The notes under the pieces are model-generated. The model was not told where the DNA came from and did not search any database. It worked only from the letters and a program-made list of their open reading frames with translations. DNA of 64,000 bases from 20CM-2-55-15 sp963738025 (GTDB lineage Bacteria; Acidobacteriota; Terriglobia; 20CM-2-55-15). The stretch spans positions 61,321 through 125,320 of the forward strand of contig CAVTWA010000017.1 of assembly GCA_963738025.1 (NCBI GenBank), in the 5' to 3' direction. Position numbers and translations under genes: made by a program. The first letter of the stretch is position 1, and the number at the start of each line of letters is the position of its first letter. Shown one piece after another: positions 36,348 through 45,833 of this stretch.

Positions 36348-36428
36348 ATGGAAGAAAAAGAATACCGTCCAGCTGGAGTAGCCTGGCTAACCCTGACAAT
36401 CGAGCGCAGTGGGATTGGTGATTTATGA
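36348..36428 (+). CDS. Possible 26-residue ORF coupled to a small membrane protein
   Basis: ATG 36348 follows AGGGTGG and opens MEEKEYRPAGVAWLTLTIER, ending in a TGA that overlaps the start of the next ORF (ATGA at 36425). The overlap is a common sign of translational coupling, but the product is too short to judge. Confidence 0.25.
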   Translation: MEEKEYRPAGVAWLTLTIERSGIGDL

Positions 36429-36610
36429 TCTATTGGTTAGGCGTATACATTCTGGTTATCATCGGCGGAATCGCACCTTTTGTCGTGCTGTACGTAGCCA
36501 GTTTGCTTTTGTGGCTGGGTTTTGGAGCCATTCGATCGATGGCGCAGACGCTAAAGCACACCCTGGCCGTTCGGAGAAACTCGCTCACCGCTTTGCCCAA
36601 GGGCACCTGA
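36425..36610 (+). CDS. Small membrane protein
   Basis: 61 aa with two hydrophobic segments (YWLGVYILVIIGGIAPFVVL and the following YVASLLLWLGFGAI) and a basic tail (KHTLAVRRNSL). It does not match a family I know. Its start overlaps a preceding short ORF. A single repeat region follows. Function cannot be stated. Confidence 0.45.
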   Translation: MIYWLGVYILVIIGGIAPFVVLYVASLLLWLGFGAIRSMAQTLKHTLAVRRNSLTALPKGT

Positions 36611-36989
36611 CTCCTCTTTTTCAAAGCACTCCCCTCTGAGTCAGGGCAACAACATGCTGGAAGATTTTTGGCCTTTTAAGCCGCGGAGCGGCGAAAGATC
36701 GTAGCCACGGCCGTCAGGCCGTGGTCAATTTGTTGTCATCGTAATGAGCCGCGGTAGCGGCGAAAGAATCTTTCGCCTCTCCGGGCTAAAAGGCCAGGAA
36801 ACTCAATCAACTGATGCGTTGGTATGGAACGCACGTGCCGGCGCCTTTCGGCCTGGAAAGGTTCCGAAGACGCAGTTTCGGAAGCCAGAGAATTGACAAC
36901 ACTTGCCAGCCGATTTTCAGAGTCTTGCTGCAGGCGATCTTTTCCGACGAAATAGCGGGGAAAACCGACGCCAGCTATCATCACTATCA
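36611..36989. repeat. Intergenic palindromic element (R5) and unassigned sequence
   Basis: 36669-36796 can fold as one hairpin: outer arms TTGGCCTTTTAAGCC and GGGCTAAAAGGCCA, with inner palindromes CCACGGCCGTCAGGCCGTGG (36704-36723) and AGCCGCGG...GCGGCGAAAG. The inner part recurs at 52535. 36797-36989 shows no gene that I can support. Confidence 0.6.
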
Positions 36990-37238
36990 TCACCCGTGCG
37001 TAACTTTCAAGAGCAGGACGATTCCGGCCAAAAGCAAAGTCACCGCATTTGCGGCGATGATCGGCCCTGCACCGAGCAGAATTCCATAGACCAGCCAGCA
37101 GGCGACGCCCGCACAGAGAAGAAGCCACATCGCCAGACTGATGTCCTTGGTGCTTTTCGTCCGGAAGGTCTTCAAAGCCTGCGGTAAAAAGGCCAGGGTC
37201 GTAAGGGCGCCGGCAACATATCCGAGAAGATTGACCAC
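36990..37238 (-). CDS. SemiSWEET sugar transporter
   Basis: 82 aa with three membrane helices and the PQ-loop motif (ALTTLAFLPQALKTFRTKST), as in SemiSWEET proteins, which work as dimers and let sugars move down a gradient. The segment LAMWLLLCAGVACWLVYGIL matches helix 2. The start is GTG 37238; no strong ribosome binding site. It is followed at once by the purine permease gene end on the same strand (26 bases upstream), but the two need not be related. Confidence 0.88.
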   Translation of the reverse strand: MVNLLGYVAGALTTLAFLPQALKTFRTKSTKDISLAMWLLLCAGVACWLVYGILLGAGPIIAANAVTLLLAGIVLLLKVTHG

Positions 37239-37263
37239 CGACCCATCTTATCCATGGCTGACG

Positions 37264-38577
37264 CTATCCCCCCAGCACGAAATGCAGCGCGAAGAGAATC
37301 GTCAGCGTGTAGGTTACCGGATTGTTGTCTTTGTGCTTTCCCGCAACGAATTTGATGATCGTATATGACATGAATCCGAAAGCGAGCCCTTGTGCGACGG
37401 AGTAGGTCAGCGGCATCATCACGATGGTCAGGAATGCCGGCAGGGCTTCGGTGAAGTCGTCAAACCGGATGTGCACGAGGTCCACCATCATGAAAGAACC
37501 AACGATGATCAAGACGGGCGCCGTCGCCTGCGCGGGAATAAGACCAACCAGCGGCGCGAACGCGAGAGCCACAATGAAGAGAACGCCTACCACGACAGCG
37601 GTCAACCCGGTCCGTCCTCCCTCGGCTACACCAGCAGCGCTTTCGATATAGCTGGTAACTGTACTGGTTCCCATCAACGCCCCGAACATCGTGCCGAGAG
37701 AGTCGGCGAACAGCGCCTTACCAATCCGCGGTAATTGGCCCCGATCGTTGAGGAGACCGGCTTTTCGCGCCACCCCGACGAGCGTTCCGATGTTGTCGAA
37801 GAGATCGACAAATGTAAATGAGAACAGAATAGGGATGAGCCCGACCTTTAAAGCTCCCCTGATATCCAGCTGAAAGGCGGTCAATTTCAGACTTTCTAAA
37901 GGATTGCCGGCCGAAACAAAACTGCGGATGCCGGATGGAGCCTGCGCAACACCGACAATCATCGCCAGCGCCGTGGTCGCCAGAATACCGATCAGAAGCG
38001 CGCCTCTGACACGGCGGGCGACAAAGAAAGAGGTGATGATCACGCCCGCCACTGCGACCAGAACGCCGATACTTTTCATGTCGCCGAGCCCGAGCAGCGT
38101 CGCGTCGTTTTTAACGATGATGCCGGCGTTGCGGAGACCGATAAACGCTATAAACAGCCCGATTCCGACTCCGATGGCGAGACGCAATACCTCGGGTACT
38201 CCGTCAACAATCCATTCACGGACTTTCGTTACAGTGAGTATGAAGAAGATCAGTCCCGAAATGAAGACGGAGCCCAACGCAGTCTGCCACGGCAGTTTCA
38301 TTCCGATAACAACGGCATATGTAAAAAACGCGTTCAGGCCCATGCCCGGAGCGACCGCAATCGGATAGTTGGCATAGAAACCCATCACCAGCGTCGCAAA
38401 AGCAGACGCAATACAGGTGGCGGCAAACGTCGCTTCCGGCGGCATCCCGGCATCTTTCAGAATGCTTGGATTGACAAACAGAATATAGGCCAGGGTTACG
38501 AAGCTCGTAACGCCGGCCAGCACTTCTGTTCGGATATCCGTCCGACTCCCGCTGAGCTGAAAAATCCGATCCAACAT
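37264..38577 (-). CDS. Purine (guanine/hypoxanthine) permease, NCS2/AzgA family
   Basis: A polytopic inner-membrane symporter with about 12-14 helices. The family signatures are present: AVAPGMGLNAFFTYAVV, LFIAFIGLRNAGIIV, SFTFVDLFDNIGTLVGVA, TSTVTSYIESAAGVAEGGRT and APVLIIVGSFMM. It should import adenine, guanine or hypoxanthine with protons. The frame extends to 38697, but ATG 38577 (MLDRIFQLSG) gives the usual N-terminus; no strong ribosome binding site is present there. No purine riboswitch was recognised upstream. Confidence 0.92.
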   Translation of the reverse strand: MLDRIFQLSGSRTDIRTEVLAGVTSFVTLAYILFVNPSILKDAGMPPEATFAATCIASAFATLVMGFYANYPIAVAPGMGLNAFFTYAVVIGMKLPWQTALGSVFISGLIFFILTVTKVREWIVDGVPEVLRLAIGVGIGLFIAFIGLRNAGIIVKNDATLLGLGDMKSIGVLVAVAGVIITSFFVARRVRGALLIGILATTALAMIVGVAQAPSGIRSFVSAGNPLESLKLTAFQLDIRGALKVGLIPILFSFTFVDLFDNIGTLVGVARKAGLLNDRGQLPRIGKALFADSLGTMFGALMGTSTVTSYIESAAGVAEGGRTGLTAVVVGVLFIVALAFAPLVGLIPAQATAPVLIIVGSFMMVDLVHIRFDDFTEALPAFLTIVMMPLTYSVAQGLAFGFMSYTIIKFVAGKHKDNNPVTYTLTILFALHFVLGG

Positions 38578-38833
38578 TCGACCCGAGAGCTTACTCCATG
38601 CAGCAGCAGATGACATCATTTGCAGCAACCAGGCTGCGACCACGGCACTCAGGATGCTACTGAGAGGCGCGCGTCGTGACTGGTGGCAGCAAGTCACGGG
38701 GAAATGCGCGACGGCACGGTACGTCGGCCCGTAACTCCAGCATCTTCATCACCGCCGACAAGGACGTATGAACAACTCTGCTGATGGCGTCAATCTACTT
38801 GCTTGCCAGGGCAGTAACTGAGAAGGAGTATCG

Positions 38834-39337
38834 ATGAGAAGAATAATTGTGTCCGGGTTAGCTCTATTTCTGTTCAGCACGATGGCATTCAGCCAAAGCG
38901 AACTACAGGGAAAGGGTTCCTTCGAAAACGTCAGACTTCTGACACCCATCGGGGACAAGTTCAAAACAACGGATGTCATGGTGAGATTCGAGCCGGATCG
39001 CATGGTCGTCCAGACGATGAAAGATGGCGAGGGCGTCAAGGTGTTTCCGTATTCGAAGATCAGGAGCGCCGAATATATGTTCTCGAAAGGTCCGCGATAT
39101 CAAGCCAACACCGGCATGATCCTGATGACAAATTTCCTGGCGATTCCATTATTCATACAGAAGGTCGAACGATACCGCCTGGAAGTTCAATCCGATCAGG
39201 ACTCCGTACTCCTCGATCTGGATAAAAACAATTACAAATCCCTTCTATCCACATTCCAAGCCAGCACCGGACGAAAAGTTGCCGCCGACGGAACGCTCGC
39301 GCCCGTCCAGGGAATGGCCTCGATTCAAACCCACTGA
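38834..39337 (+). CDS. Secreted protein of unknown function
   Basis: 167 aa with a signal peptide (IIVSGLALFLFSTMAFSQ). The mature part is beta-rich (VMVRFEPDRMVVQTMKDGEG; VFPYSKIRSAEYMFSK; RYRLEVQSDQDSVLLDLDK), which resembles a PH-like fold, but I cannot assign a family. The ribosome binding site GAAGGAG lies 5-6 bases before ATG 38834. An inverted repeat follows the stop. Confidence 0.65.
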   Translation: MRRIIVSGLALFLFSTMAFSQSELQGKGSFENVRLLTPIGDKFKTTDVMVRFEPDRMVVQTMKDGEGVKVFPYSKIRSAEYMFSKGPRYQANTGMILMTNFLAIPLFIQKVERYRLEVQSDQDSVLLDLDKNNYKSLLSTFQASTGRKVAADGTLAPVQGMASIQTH

Positions 39338-39350
39338 TCGCGAAGTCACT

Positions 39351-39440
39351 ATGTAGTCGCGGGCTTCAGCCCGCGTTCCGGCTCAAGCAGAAGTCAATAT
39401 TGTGCGGGCCCTGAACGCGGGCTGAAGCCCGCGACTACAT
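39351..39440. repeat. Perfect 28-bp inverted repeat (R4)
   Basis: ATGTAGTCGCGGGCTTCAGC... (39351-39378) is repeated exactly in reverse complement at 39413-39440, with a 34-base loop. Each arm contains its own palindrome, CGCGGGCTTCAGCCCGCG or CGCGGGCTGAAGCCCGCG. A partial copy (GTCGCGGGCTTCAGC) lies near 12063. It sits between the genes at 38834 and 39496. Confidence 0.85.
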
Positions 39441-39495
39441 AAGGAAGTCCCCCTCATTCCTTCCATTGCTTCAGCAAACCATCTAAGATTCCAGC

Positions 39496-40403
39496 ATGGA
39501 ATATCGCAGGCTGGGCTCTTTGAACGTCTCTCTTGTCGGGATCGGCTGCAATAACTTCGGTTGGCGGACCGATGCCGCCGGAACTGCGGCGGTGGTGGAT
39601 GCGGCTCTGGACGCAGGCATTAATTTTTTTGACACGGCAGATGTTTACGGAGCGGGACAGAGTGAAGAATTCCTGGGCAAAGCACTCAAGGGCCGCCGCG
39701 ATCAGGCAATCATCGCAACGAAATTCGGGATGAAAATGGGCGAAGGTAAAGAGGGTGCGCGGCCGCAATACATCCATCAGGCTCTCGACGCCAGTCTGAA
39801 ACGCCTCGGAATCGAAACCATCGACCTTTACCAGATCCATTTTCCGGATCCGAACACGCCGATTGCCGATACGATGCAGGCATTGAATGACGCCATCAAG
39901 ACGGGGAAAGTGCGCGAAATCGGCTGTTCGAATTTTTCCGCCGAACAGATCCGCGCGGCGCGGGCAACCTCGGGCCCGCGATACTTCGCGAGCGTGCAGA
40001 ACGACTACAGCATGTTCAAACGCGAAGCCGAGGCAGAAGTTCTGCCGGAGTGCGCCCGGGACGGAGTTACATTTCTGCCGTACTTCCCGCTCGCCAACGG
40101 TCTCCTCACCGGCAAGTACCGCAAGGACAAACCGTTTCCCGAATCAAGCCGCGGCAAGGACGCTTTCGGTCCCAAGCTTTTTACAGCGGAAAACCTCGAC
40201 CGCGTTGAAACCTGATCGAATTTGCCGAATCCCGTGGTCACTCCCTGCTGGAACTGGCATTCTCCTGGCTGGCAGCGCGGCCCGAGGTGAGCAGCGTAAT
40301 CGCCGGCGCCAAGACTCCCGATCAGGTACGCGCGAACAGCCGTTCGGCGGAGTGGAAACTGACATCGAGCGATCTTTCCGAAGTGGAACAACTTCTGGAC
40401 TGA
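39496..40403 (+). pseudogene. Aldo/keto reductase, broken by one frameshift
   Basis: An NADPH-dependent (beta/alpha)8 oxidoreductase. Residues 1-239 are in one frame: NFFDTADVYGAGQSEEFLGK (Asp and Tyr of the tetrad), IIATKFG (Lys), DLYQIHFPDPNTP (His) and REIGCSNFSAEQI. A stop at 40213 ends it. The next frame continues directly with LIEFAESRGHSLLELAFSWL and SSVIAGAKTPDQVRANSRSA, which is the NADPH-binding end, stopping at 40403. One A missing from GAAACC at 40207-40212 would explain it (VENLIEF). The catalytic part is intact, so a sequencing error is plausible. Confidence 0.88.
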
Positions 40404-40412
40404 TCTCCGTGG

Positions 40413-41210
40413 CTATTGCACGCGAAAGCGCTCCGCAACCTGATCGATCTCCCACTGGTCCGGCTCGGCATGGTGGTTGAAGTAGGTTTCGGTACTTACT
40501 CTTTCTGGAACCACTCCAGAACGCAACAAGGCCTGCCGCACCAGCTGAACCATTTCCCCGTTCCCGACGAGATGAAAATGATGCGTTTCCAGTTTGTACA
40601 TGCCGGTCTGAGCGGGCACCCATTCGGTAACGCGGCCTGTGAAACCGCTCCAGTTTTGCGATGGATTCGTGACGCTATACTGCCATCGGAAATTTGGATA
40701 GCGGCGGGCCAGGCTCTCGAGTTCCTGAGTCATGCAGATATGAGACTCTTCGCGAAAACTGGCATATAGCGCTATTGGTCGCGTTTCACCCTCGAGCAGC
40801 GCCTTTTCCGCGTATCCGAAGAGCGGCCCGACGCCGGTGCCCGTACCAATCAGGACGATGCGTTCGGCTCCCGGCTGAATCTCATATTGAATCGGCGTGT
40901 GAAAGGGTCCATGAAAGAAGACCGTGTCTCCCGGTAAAAGTTGAGACAGCTGCGGCGTCATACGTCCTTGAAAAATCACCCGGTAAAGGTGCTCGAACCG
41001 GCGCAGGCGAGGTTCACCACGACTCACCGTGTAAGCGTGCCGCATCACGCCATTGCCGAATTTCAATCCAAGGCTCAGGACATGGCCGGGTTCGTACCCT
41101 GCGGTGAATTCATCATCCGCTTCCAGTGTCATCCACATACTGCCACTTGCGACCGGACGGTTCTGGATTACTCGCGCAGGACGCCATCCAGGGAAGACAT
41201 TGCTCTTCAT
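40413..41210 (-). CDS. Ferredoxin/flavodoxin-NADP reductase-type oxidoreductase
   Basis: A two-domain FAD/NAD(P) enzyme of 265 aa. The FAD domain has RHAYTVSRGEP, the equivalent of the RxYS motif; the NAD domain has IVLIGTGTGVGPLFGYAEKA and a C-terminal region VSTETYFNHH. It transfers electrons between NAD(P)H and a ferredoxin, flavodoxin or oxygenase. The gene stops ten bases from the aldo/keto reductase on the other strand, so they are convergent. ATG 41210 is the start; a weak ribosome binding site only. Confidence 0.87.
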   Translation of the reverse strand: MKSNVFPGWRPARVIQNRPVASGSMWMTLEADDEFTAGYEPGHVLSLGLKFGNGVMRHAYTVSRGEPRLRRFEHLYRVIFQGRMTPQLSQLLPGDTVFFHGPFHTPIQYEIQPGAERIVLIGTGTGVGPLFGYAEKALLEGETRPIALYASFREESHICMTQELESLARRYPNFRWQYSVTNPSQNWSGFTGRVTEWVPAQTGMYKLETHHFHLVGNGEMVQLVRQALLRSGVVPERVSTETYFNHHAEPDQWEIDQVAERFRVQ

Positions 41211-41648
41211 CGTTTAATTCTAACAATTGAGGCGAGGTCTATGACCATACGTGTCCAAGACAGATGGATGGGAAGCCGCAGATTGGCGCCCTGTAAAGGT
41301 TTGAATGTAACGGATGCGATGTAAACCTGGTTTGGCTGTAACCTGATGGATCAGTCCCCGCCTAGTAGGGGGGTGCCTCGCGAAGCGAAGGCGGGGCGGT
41401 CTGTTCAAAGACGCGTAGCGACCTTATGAATTTCCGCGAAGCGCTCCTCATTGATCGGTACTGTTCGTCTTTGAACAGACCGCCCCAGCCCTCGCTTCGC
41501 GAGGGCATCCCCGCCTGACTCAGGCGGGGAGTTGCCGTCCAGCACATCGCCGCGCGGAGCTACTCCAGCAACCGCGCTATTCTGGACAGCTGTGGTCAAT
41601 GACCGCGCGTTCGGTCGAAGCAATGAAGTGCGCGGTCATAGACCGCAC
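41211..41648. repeat. Nested repeats: inverted R2, long hairpin element and R1
   Basis: 41304-41375 is an R2 copy in reverse orientation (GATGCGATGTAAACCTGG). 41375-41412 and 41466-41506 are long inverted arms (GCCTCGCGAAGCGAAGG...GGTCTGTTCAAAGACG and CGTCTTTGAACAGACC...CTTCGCGAGGGC) around 53 bases. The rest of an R2 hairpin (CCCGCCTGACTCAGGCGGGG) follows at 41509-41530, so the hairpin element appears to be inserted into R2. R1 palindromes follow from 41592 and run into the stop of the methyltransferase gene. Confidence 0.75.
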
Positions 41649-42714
41649 CTACAGCAGCGGCTTGTAGCCGGTGGTAACGGAGTAGTAGGCACAGGTCTGC
41701 CGGGATTCGACGCCGCTGAAACCGACGCCCTCCAGAATTTGTTTCAGTTCTCCGAACGTAAATTGCTGGCCTTGCGTGGCAAGCAGCATCAGCATGGAGA
41801 ACGCCGCGGTTGTCGCAGGGCCGGCGCCGTCATCGTCGAGCAGCATCTCGTGCAGCATGATGCGTCCACCGGGCGGCAGCACCTCAAACGAGCGCGTGGC
41901 GAGCCATCTGCATGTTTGAAAATTCCAGTCATGCCAGATGTTCGAAAAAAAGAGCGCGTCATAGCCGCGGGGCCACAGCTGGCGGAACATGTCGACAGCG
42001 GCAGTGTCGACGCGATCGCCAGCATTACCGGCCTTGATGTAATCCTGCGCCACCTCGCACATGGCCGGAAGTTCCATGATCGTGCAGTGCAGATGCGGAT
42101 GTTGCTGGGCCGCCGCGATCATGAAACAGCCGGAGCCTCCGCCGACATCCAGCACTCGCCGAATGCTTTCGAAATCGTAATTCCTCGCCGCGCCGATGGC
42201 GGCAGGCACGGAATGAGAATGCATTCTGGCCGCGATCTGCCGGGCTTCCTCGAGCGATATGTTGCCGGCAGCCCAGCTATCCGAAACACGTCCTTCTCCG
42301 GAGATCTGCGGGATACCTTCGGGACCGGCGACACGGTCGGAGCCCTTTTGCTTCAGCTTATCCAATAGTGTCTTCCGGTGCCAGTCGCTCACGGCGACTT
42401 CCATCATATGTCCCCAATAGAACGGGCTCGACCTTACGAGATATACGCGAGCTTCGTCGGTAAGTTGAAAACGCCCGGAGCGCTGCGTCAGGAGTCCGAG
42501 CGATGCAAGAAGACGAAGCAGGATGCCAAACGCGTCGGACGTCGCCGTTAAGACGAGCGGCGAGTTCGTCAACAGCAGCAGGTTGCTTGTCGAGCGAACT
42601 GAACACGCCGGCTTCTTCGGCCGCGGCAATAGCCGCTTGATAGGTCCCCGTCAGCCACAAATCCCACATCCGCCGGTCATCGGCGGTTGGCGGTGCATAT
42701 TTCATGTATTCCAT
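41649..42714 (-). pseudogene. O-methyltransferase (acetylserotonin/hydroxyneurosporene type), one frameshift
   Basis: A SAM-dependent methyltransferase with an N-terminal winged-helix dimerisation domain. The first 55 residues, from ATG 42714, read MEYMKYAPPTADDRRMWDLW ... AAVDELAARLNG. Near 42540 the frame changes, then TSDAFGILLRLLASLGLLTQ and the SAM motif RRVLDVGGGSGCFMIAAAQQ, DALFFSNIWHDWNFQT and GGRIMLHEMLLDDD follow to the stop at 41649. One extra base explains it. Apart from this it is complete (about 350 aa). The acceptor is unknown; related enzymes act on pigments and aromatic polyketides. Confidence 0.85.
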
Positions 42715-42735
42715 TTCCAGCCCGATGGACCTGCG

Positions 42736-43722
42736 TCAGAGCTGATTCAAAAGTTTGAGTTCGTCCGGGTGCGGATCCAGGTAGACCTGATCCTTCAAGT
42801 AGACGACATCGAATTTTCTTACGTAATGCCGGATCAACGTAATCGGAACAATTAATGGGACGTGGTCACGGCGGTAGCGATCTATGACATCCGTCAGTTC
42901 CGCCCGATCATCCGCGTTCATTTGCTCACTGAAATAACCCGCAATGTGTTGAAGCACGTTGGTGTGATTACGCCGTGTCGGTGTGTGACGCATCACCTCA
43001 CAGAAAGCATCGAAGTATTCTTTTCCGAGCTGCTTTGCAGGAGTGGATCGGCCCGCACGTCCGAGAAGATTTCCCATCCGCCGCATTCCTGCCTGTTCAT
43101 GCGCCATGAGCAGGAACTTGTGACGCTCATGAAATTTCATGATTCGACCATAAGTCAAACCTTCTCTCTGAAGATCCATCCAACGCTTGCAGGAGAAGGC
43201 ACGGGAGACGAAATTCTCGCGCAGCCTGGGATTGTTCAAGCGCCCTTCTTCTTCCATAGGAAGATTCGGAAAGGCTTCCACCAGGCCGGCGGCGAAAAGG
43301 CCGCGGCCTTCGCGATTCAGAAAACCTGATGCGCTGTACGTCTTGACACGCTCGAGACCGCAACTGGGCGAGCTTCGCTTCAGCACGTAGCCGCAGAGTC
43401 CCTGATCGACGAGTTGTCTCACTCTCTGCTTCGTCCAGTCGTTCATCTTTTGCGTGTGATCGAGTCCCGAACGGGGTGCTACAAGAAGCGGGCCCTTGGC
43501 GCCGACCACAAGCCGAAGCGATTCCCGGGGGACCCCGAGACCAATCTCAAATTCCGGGCAAACGGGAACCCATTCCACATATCGGCCAAATTGACCGACC
43601 AGAAATTCATCCTTTTTGTGGCCGCCGTCAAAACGCACCTTCTCACCGAGAAGGCAGGAAGAGATCCCGATGCGAACACGTGAATTATCCGAAGCGCCCA
43701 ATGTTTTCAGTTTAACCTGCAT
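42736..43722 (-). CDS. DUF523-DUF1722 fusion (TudS-like thiouracil desulfidase with YbgA domain)
   Basis: Residues about 15-160 are DUF523. The conserved cysteines are in ISSCLLGEKVRFDGGHK, VPVCPE and RSSPSCG; in the characterised enzyme TudS such cysteines hold a [4Fe-4S] cluster used to desulfurise 2-thiouracil. Residues about 185-310 are DUF1722 (KFHERHKFLLMAH ... HTNVLQHIAGYFS). Fusions of these two domains are common; DUF1722's role is unknown. The start is ATG 43722. The gene lies 21 bases upstream of the methyltransferase on the same strand and may be co-transcribed. Confidence 0.9.
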   Translation of the reverse strand: MQVKLKTLGASDNSRVRIGISSCLLGEKVRFDGGHKKDEFLVGQFGRYVEWVPVCPEFEIGLGVPRESLRLVVGAKGPLLVAPRSGLDHTQKMNDWTKQRVRQLVDQGLCGYVLKRSSPSCGLERVKTYSASGFLNREGRGLFAAGLVEAFPNLPMEEEGRLNNPRLRENFVSRAFSCKRWMDLQREGLTYGRIMKFHERHKFLLMAHEQAGMRRMGNLLGRAGRSTPAKQLGKEYFDAFCEVMRHTPTRRNHTNVLQHIAGYFSEQMNADDRAELTDVIDRYRRDHVPLIVPITLIRHYVRKFDVVYLKDQVYLDPHPDELKLLNQL

Positions 43723-43747
43723 TTCTCACGAGTCTTTGCCAAGGATG

Positions 43748-43841
43748 GATAAGCCACGGATTGAACGGATTTAACGGATGGGCGCATTAAACAGTCTGTG
43801 AATGCGCCCATCCGTTAAATCCGTTCAATCCGTGGCTTATC
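43748..43841. repeat. Palindromic repeat R3, second long copy
   Basis: 94 bases, almost identical to the copy at 34874, with the same outer arms and inner stem (GGGCGCATTAAACAGTCTGTG...). Here it lies between two divergent genes and does not contribute to a coding sequence. It may lie between their promoters. Confidence 0.9.
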
Positions 43842-43985
43842 CGAATCCCACCTCGGCTTGTGAGAAATTCAGTTTAAGAGCCCCGGACGAGATACGTCAA
43901 TCGATGGCACGGCACAGTAGCCAGTGGCGCAGAACCGGAAAGCAAGCTATCGTATCCGGAATACGATCCTCACAAGGAGTTCAAA

Positions 43986-44909
43986 ATGCGCTATTTGAAA
44001 CCTGTGGCTTTTATTGCAATCGTCATTGCGGGACTGATTCCAACGTTGAAAGTCCGGGCGCAGCAACGCGGTGAAACGATGGCATGGGCGCCTGTTCCCG
44101 TCACGCCGCTGGGATGGGTTGCACCGAACAAGCCACATTGGAAACTGTCGGACCTTCTCACCTTACATAAAGGAGAGGCCAGCTGGACAGAGACAGTGGT
44201 GAGCGATTCCCTCCTGCATGCGGATTACATACAGCTTGCGCCTGGTACGAAGACGAAACGGCAATTCCATCCCGACAATCGCGTGTGGTGGGCCATCCAG
44301 TCGGGTCAGGTGAAATTCAACATTGATGGCCAGCAGCCGATCGTCGCGACGAAAGGCTTTCTGGTGCAGGTACCGTATCGCAATATTTACAATATGGAAG
44401 TTGTCGGCAATACCCCCGCGCTGTTTCTCGAAGTCACAACCGCTGGAACACAGGTGATGTATCCGGCGGACGAGGTTCCCACTCCTGTACCCGGGATGGA
44501 GTTCCTGAAGGTCCGGATCACTGGCAAGGGCAACTATGACGAGGTCAATAAGCCATACTTTGACTTCAATACAATGATTACCGCGAACACGCTCCAGCAG
44601 AAACGATTTGTCGTCGACGACCGCGCCTTTGCCAACATCATCCGCGGAAACCCTCAACGCGATAATCCGAAAGACAAAGGTCACTTCCACGAAGTTTCCG
44701 GTGAGTTCTGGTTCATTCTCGAGGGCCAGATCGAATACAAAATCGGCTCGCTTCCAATTTTCCTGGCCGATCAGGGTGATGTCGTTTACGTTCCAAAACA
44801 GACCTGGCACCGCGCACATCACGGCGGCACCGGTCCCTCGACGCGGCTCGCGATGAACGGATACCCCGACTTACTGCACGACTATCAACCGAACGAGGAG
44901 TTGCGCTAA
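43986..44909 (+). CDS. Secreted bicupin protein
   Basis: 307 aa with a signal peptide (AFIAIVIAGLIPTLKVRAQ). Two cupin beta-barrels follow: the first around KTKRQFHPDNRVWWAIQSG, the second around KGHFHEVSGEFWFILEG with HRAHHGG, which looks like a complete metal site (His, His, Glu, His). The function is unknown; it might be a dioxygenase, isomerase or binding protein. AAGGAG lies before ATG 43986. It is nine bases upstream of the first Nif3-like gene and heads a three-gene operon. Confidence 0.8.
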   Translation: MRYLKPVAFIAIVIAGLIPTLKVRAQQRGETMAWAPVPVTPLGWVAPNKPHWKLSDLLTLHKGEASWTETVVSDSLLHADYIQLAPGTKTKRQFHPDNRVWWAIQSGQVKFNIDGQQPIVATKGFLVQVPYRNIYNMEVVGNTPALFLEVTTAGTQVMYPADEVPTPVPGMEFLKVRITGKGNYDEVNKPYFDFNTMITANTLQQKRFVVDDRAFANIIRGNPQRDNPKDKGHFHEVSGEFWFILEGQIEYKIGSLPIFLADQGDVVYVPKQTWHRAHHGGTGPSTRLAMNGYPDLLHDYQPNEELR

Positions 44910-44918
44910 CTGCCTTCT

Positions 44919-45833
44919 ATGAACAGGATTTCACGCCGCGAATTCGTGACACTCGCAACGCTGAGCGCCGTCGCTGCGCCATCGGCTGTCTATTCCGGAC
45001 TGCCGCCCCGGGCGGCTGCGATCACCGCGCAGGAGGTCGTGGACCGGATCCGCCAGAAGCTGGGAAGCGAATGGAAAGCGGAGACAGTGGATGGGTTCAA
45101 AGCAGGCGACCCCGCAGCCGAGGTGAGCGGCATTGTAACGACGGCGATGGCCACAATGGTCGTCTTGAAGCAAGCCGTCAAGGCCGGAGCAAACCTGATC
45201 ATTACCGGCGAGCCGACGTTTTATTCGAAATCCGACACTTCTTCACCAGCTTCCGGACGCCGCGGCGGGCCGGCGCCTGCGCCGGATGCGGTCATTACGG
45301 CGAAGAACGACTTCATCAAGAGCAACCGCCTGGTCATCTATCGTTTCAGCGACAACTGGCGCCGGCACAAACCGGATCCACTGGCCGATGGACTTTCCAA
45401 TGCGCTGGGCTGGTCGAAATTTGCGGCGGCCGGCGACCCGGCGCGGGTCACGCTCCCTGCGGTCACGCTCGCTGCTCTTGCCTCCGACGTTAAGAAGAAA
45501 CTCAACGCCCGAGGCGGGATTCGTGTCGTTGGCGATCCGCAGCTCAAGGTGCAGAAGATCGGACTGCTTCCCGGTACGACGTCCATTCAGGACGCGCTCA
45601 AATTGTTACCGGGCGTCGATGCCGTCATTGCCGGAGAAGTCCGCGAGTGGGAATCCGTCGAGTATGCGCGCGATAAAATCAGCGCGGGCGACAAGAAAAG
45701 TCTGATTCTCCTCGGCCGGGTCGTCTCTGAGGATCCGGGCATGAAAGTATGCGCGCAGTGGATCAAAACGATTGTTCCGGAACTCACCACAACCTCGATT
45801 GCGGTTGGTGATCCTTACTGGAGGCCGTCCTGA
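44919..45833 (+). CDS. Tat-exported Nif3-like protein
   Basis: A twin-arginine signal (ISRREFVTLATLSAVAAPSA) followed by a Nif3/DUF34-type fold: VSGIVTTAMATMVVLKQAVK, AGANLIITGEPTFYS, and C-terminal LPGVDAVIAGEVREWE. Nif3 proteins bind two metal ions, and most are cytoplasmic; here the usual His of the EH/HP motif reads TGEPTFY, so the metal site is not standard. Function is unknown. It is followed by its paralogue with a TGATG overlap, hence the two are translated together and may form a hetero-oligomer. Confidence 0.8.
   Translation: MNRISRREFVTLATLSAVAAPSAVYSGLPPRAAAITAQEVVDRIRQKLGSEWKAETVDGFKAGDPAAEVSGIVTTAMATMVVLKQAVKAGANLIITGEPTFYSKSDTSSPASGRRGGPAPAPDAVITAKNDFIKSNRLVIYRFSDNWRRHKPDPLADGLSNALGWSKFAAAGDPARVTLPAVTLAALASDVKKKLNARGGIRVVGDPQLKVQKIGLLPGTTSIQDALKLLPGVDAVIAGEVREWESVEYARDKISAGDKKSLILLGRVVSEDPGMKVCAQWIKTIVPELTTTSIAVGDPYWRPS

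Noticed and set aside
36814..37187. Overlapping plus-strand frames after the small membrane protein
   Set aside because: They run antisense to SemiSWEET and show no family or ribosome binding site.
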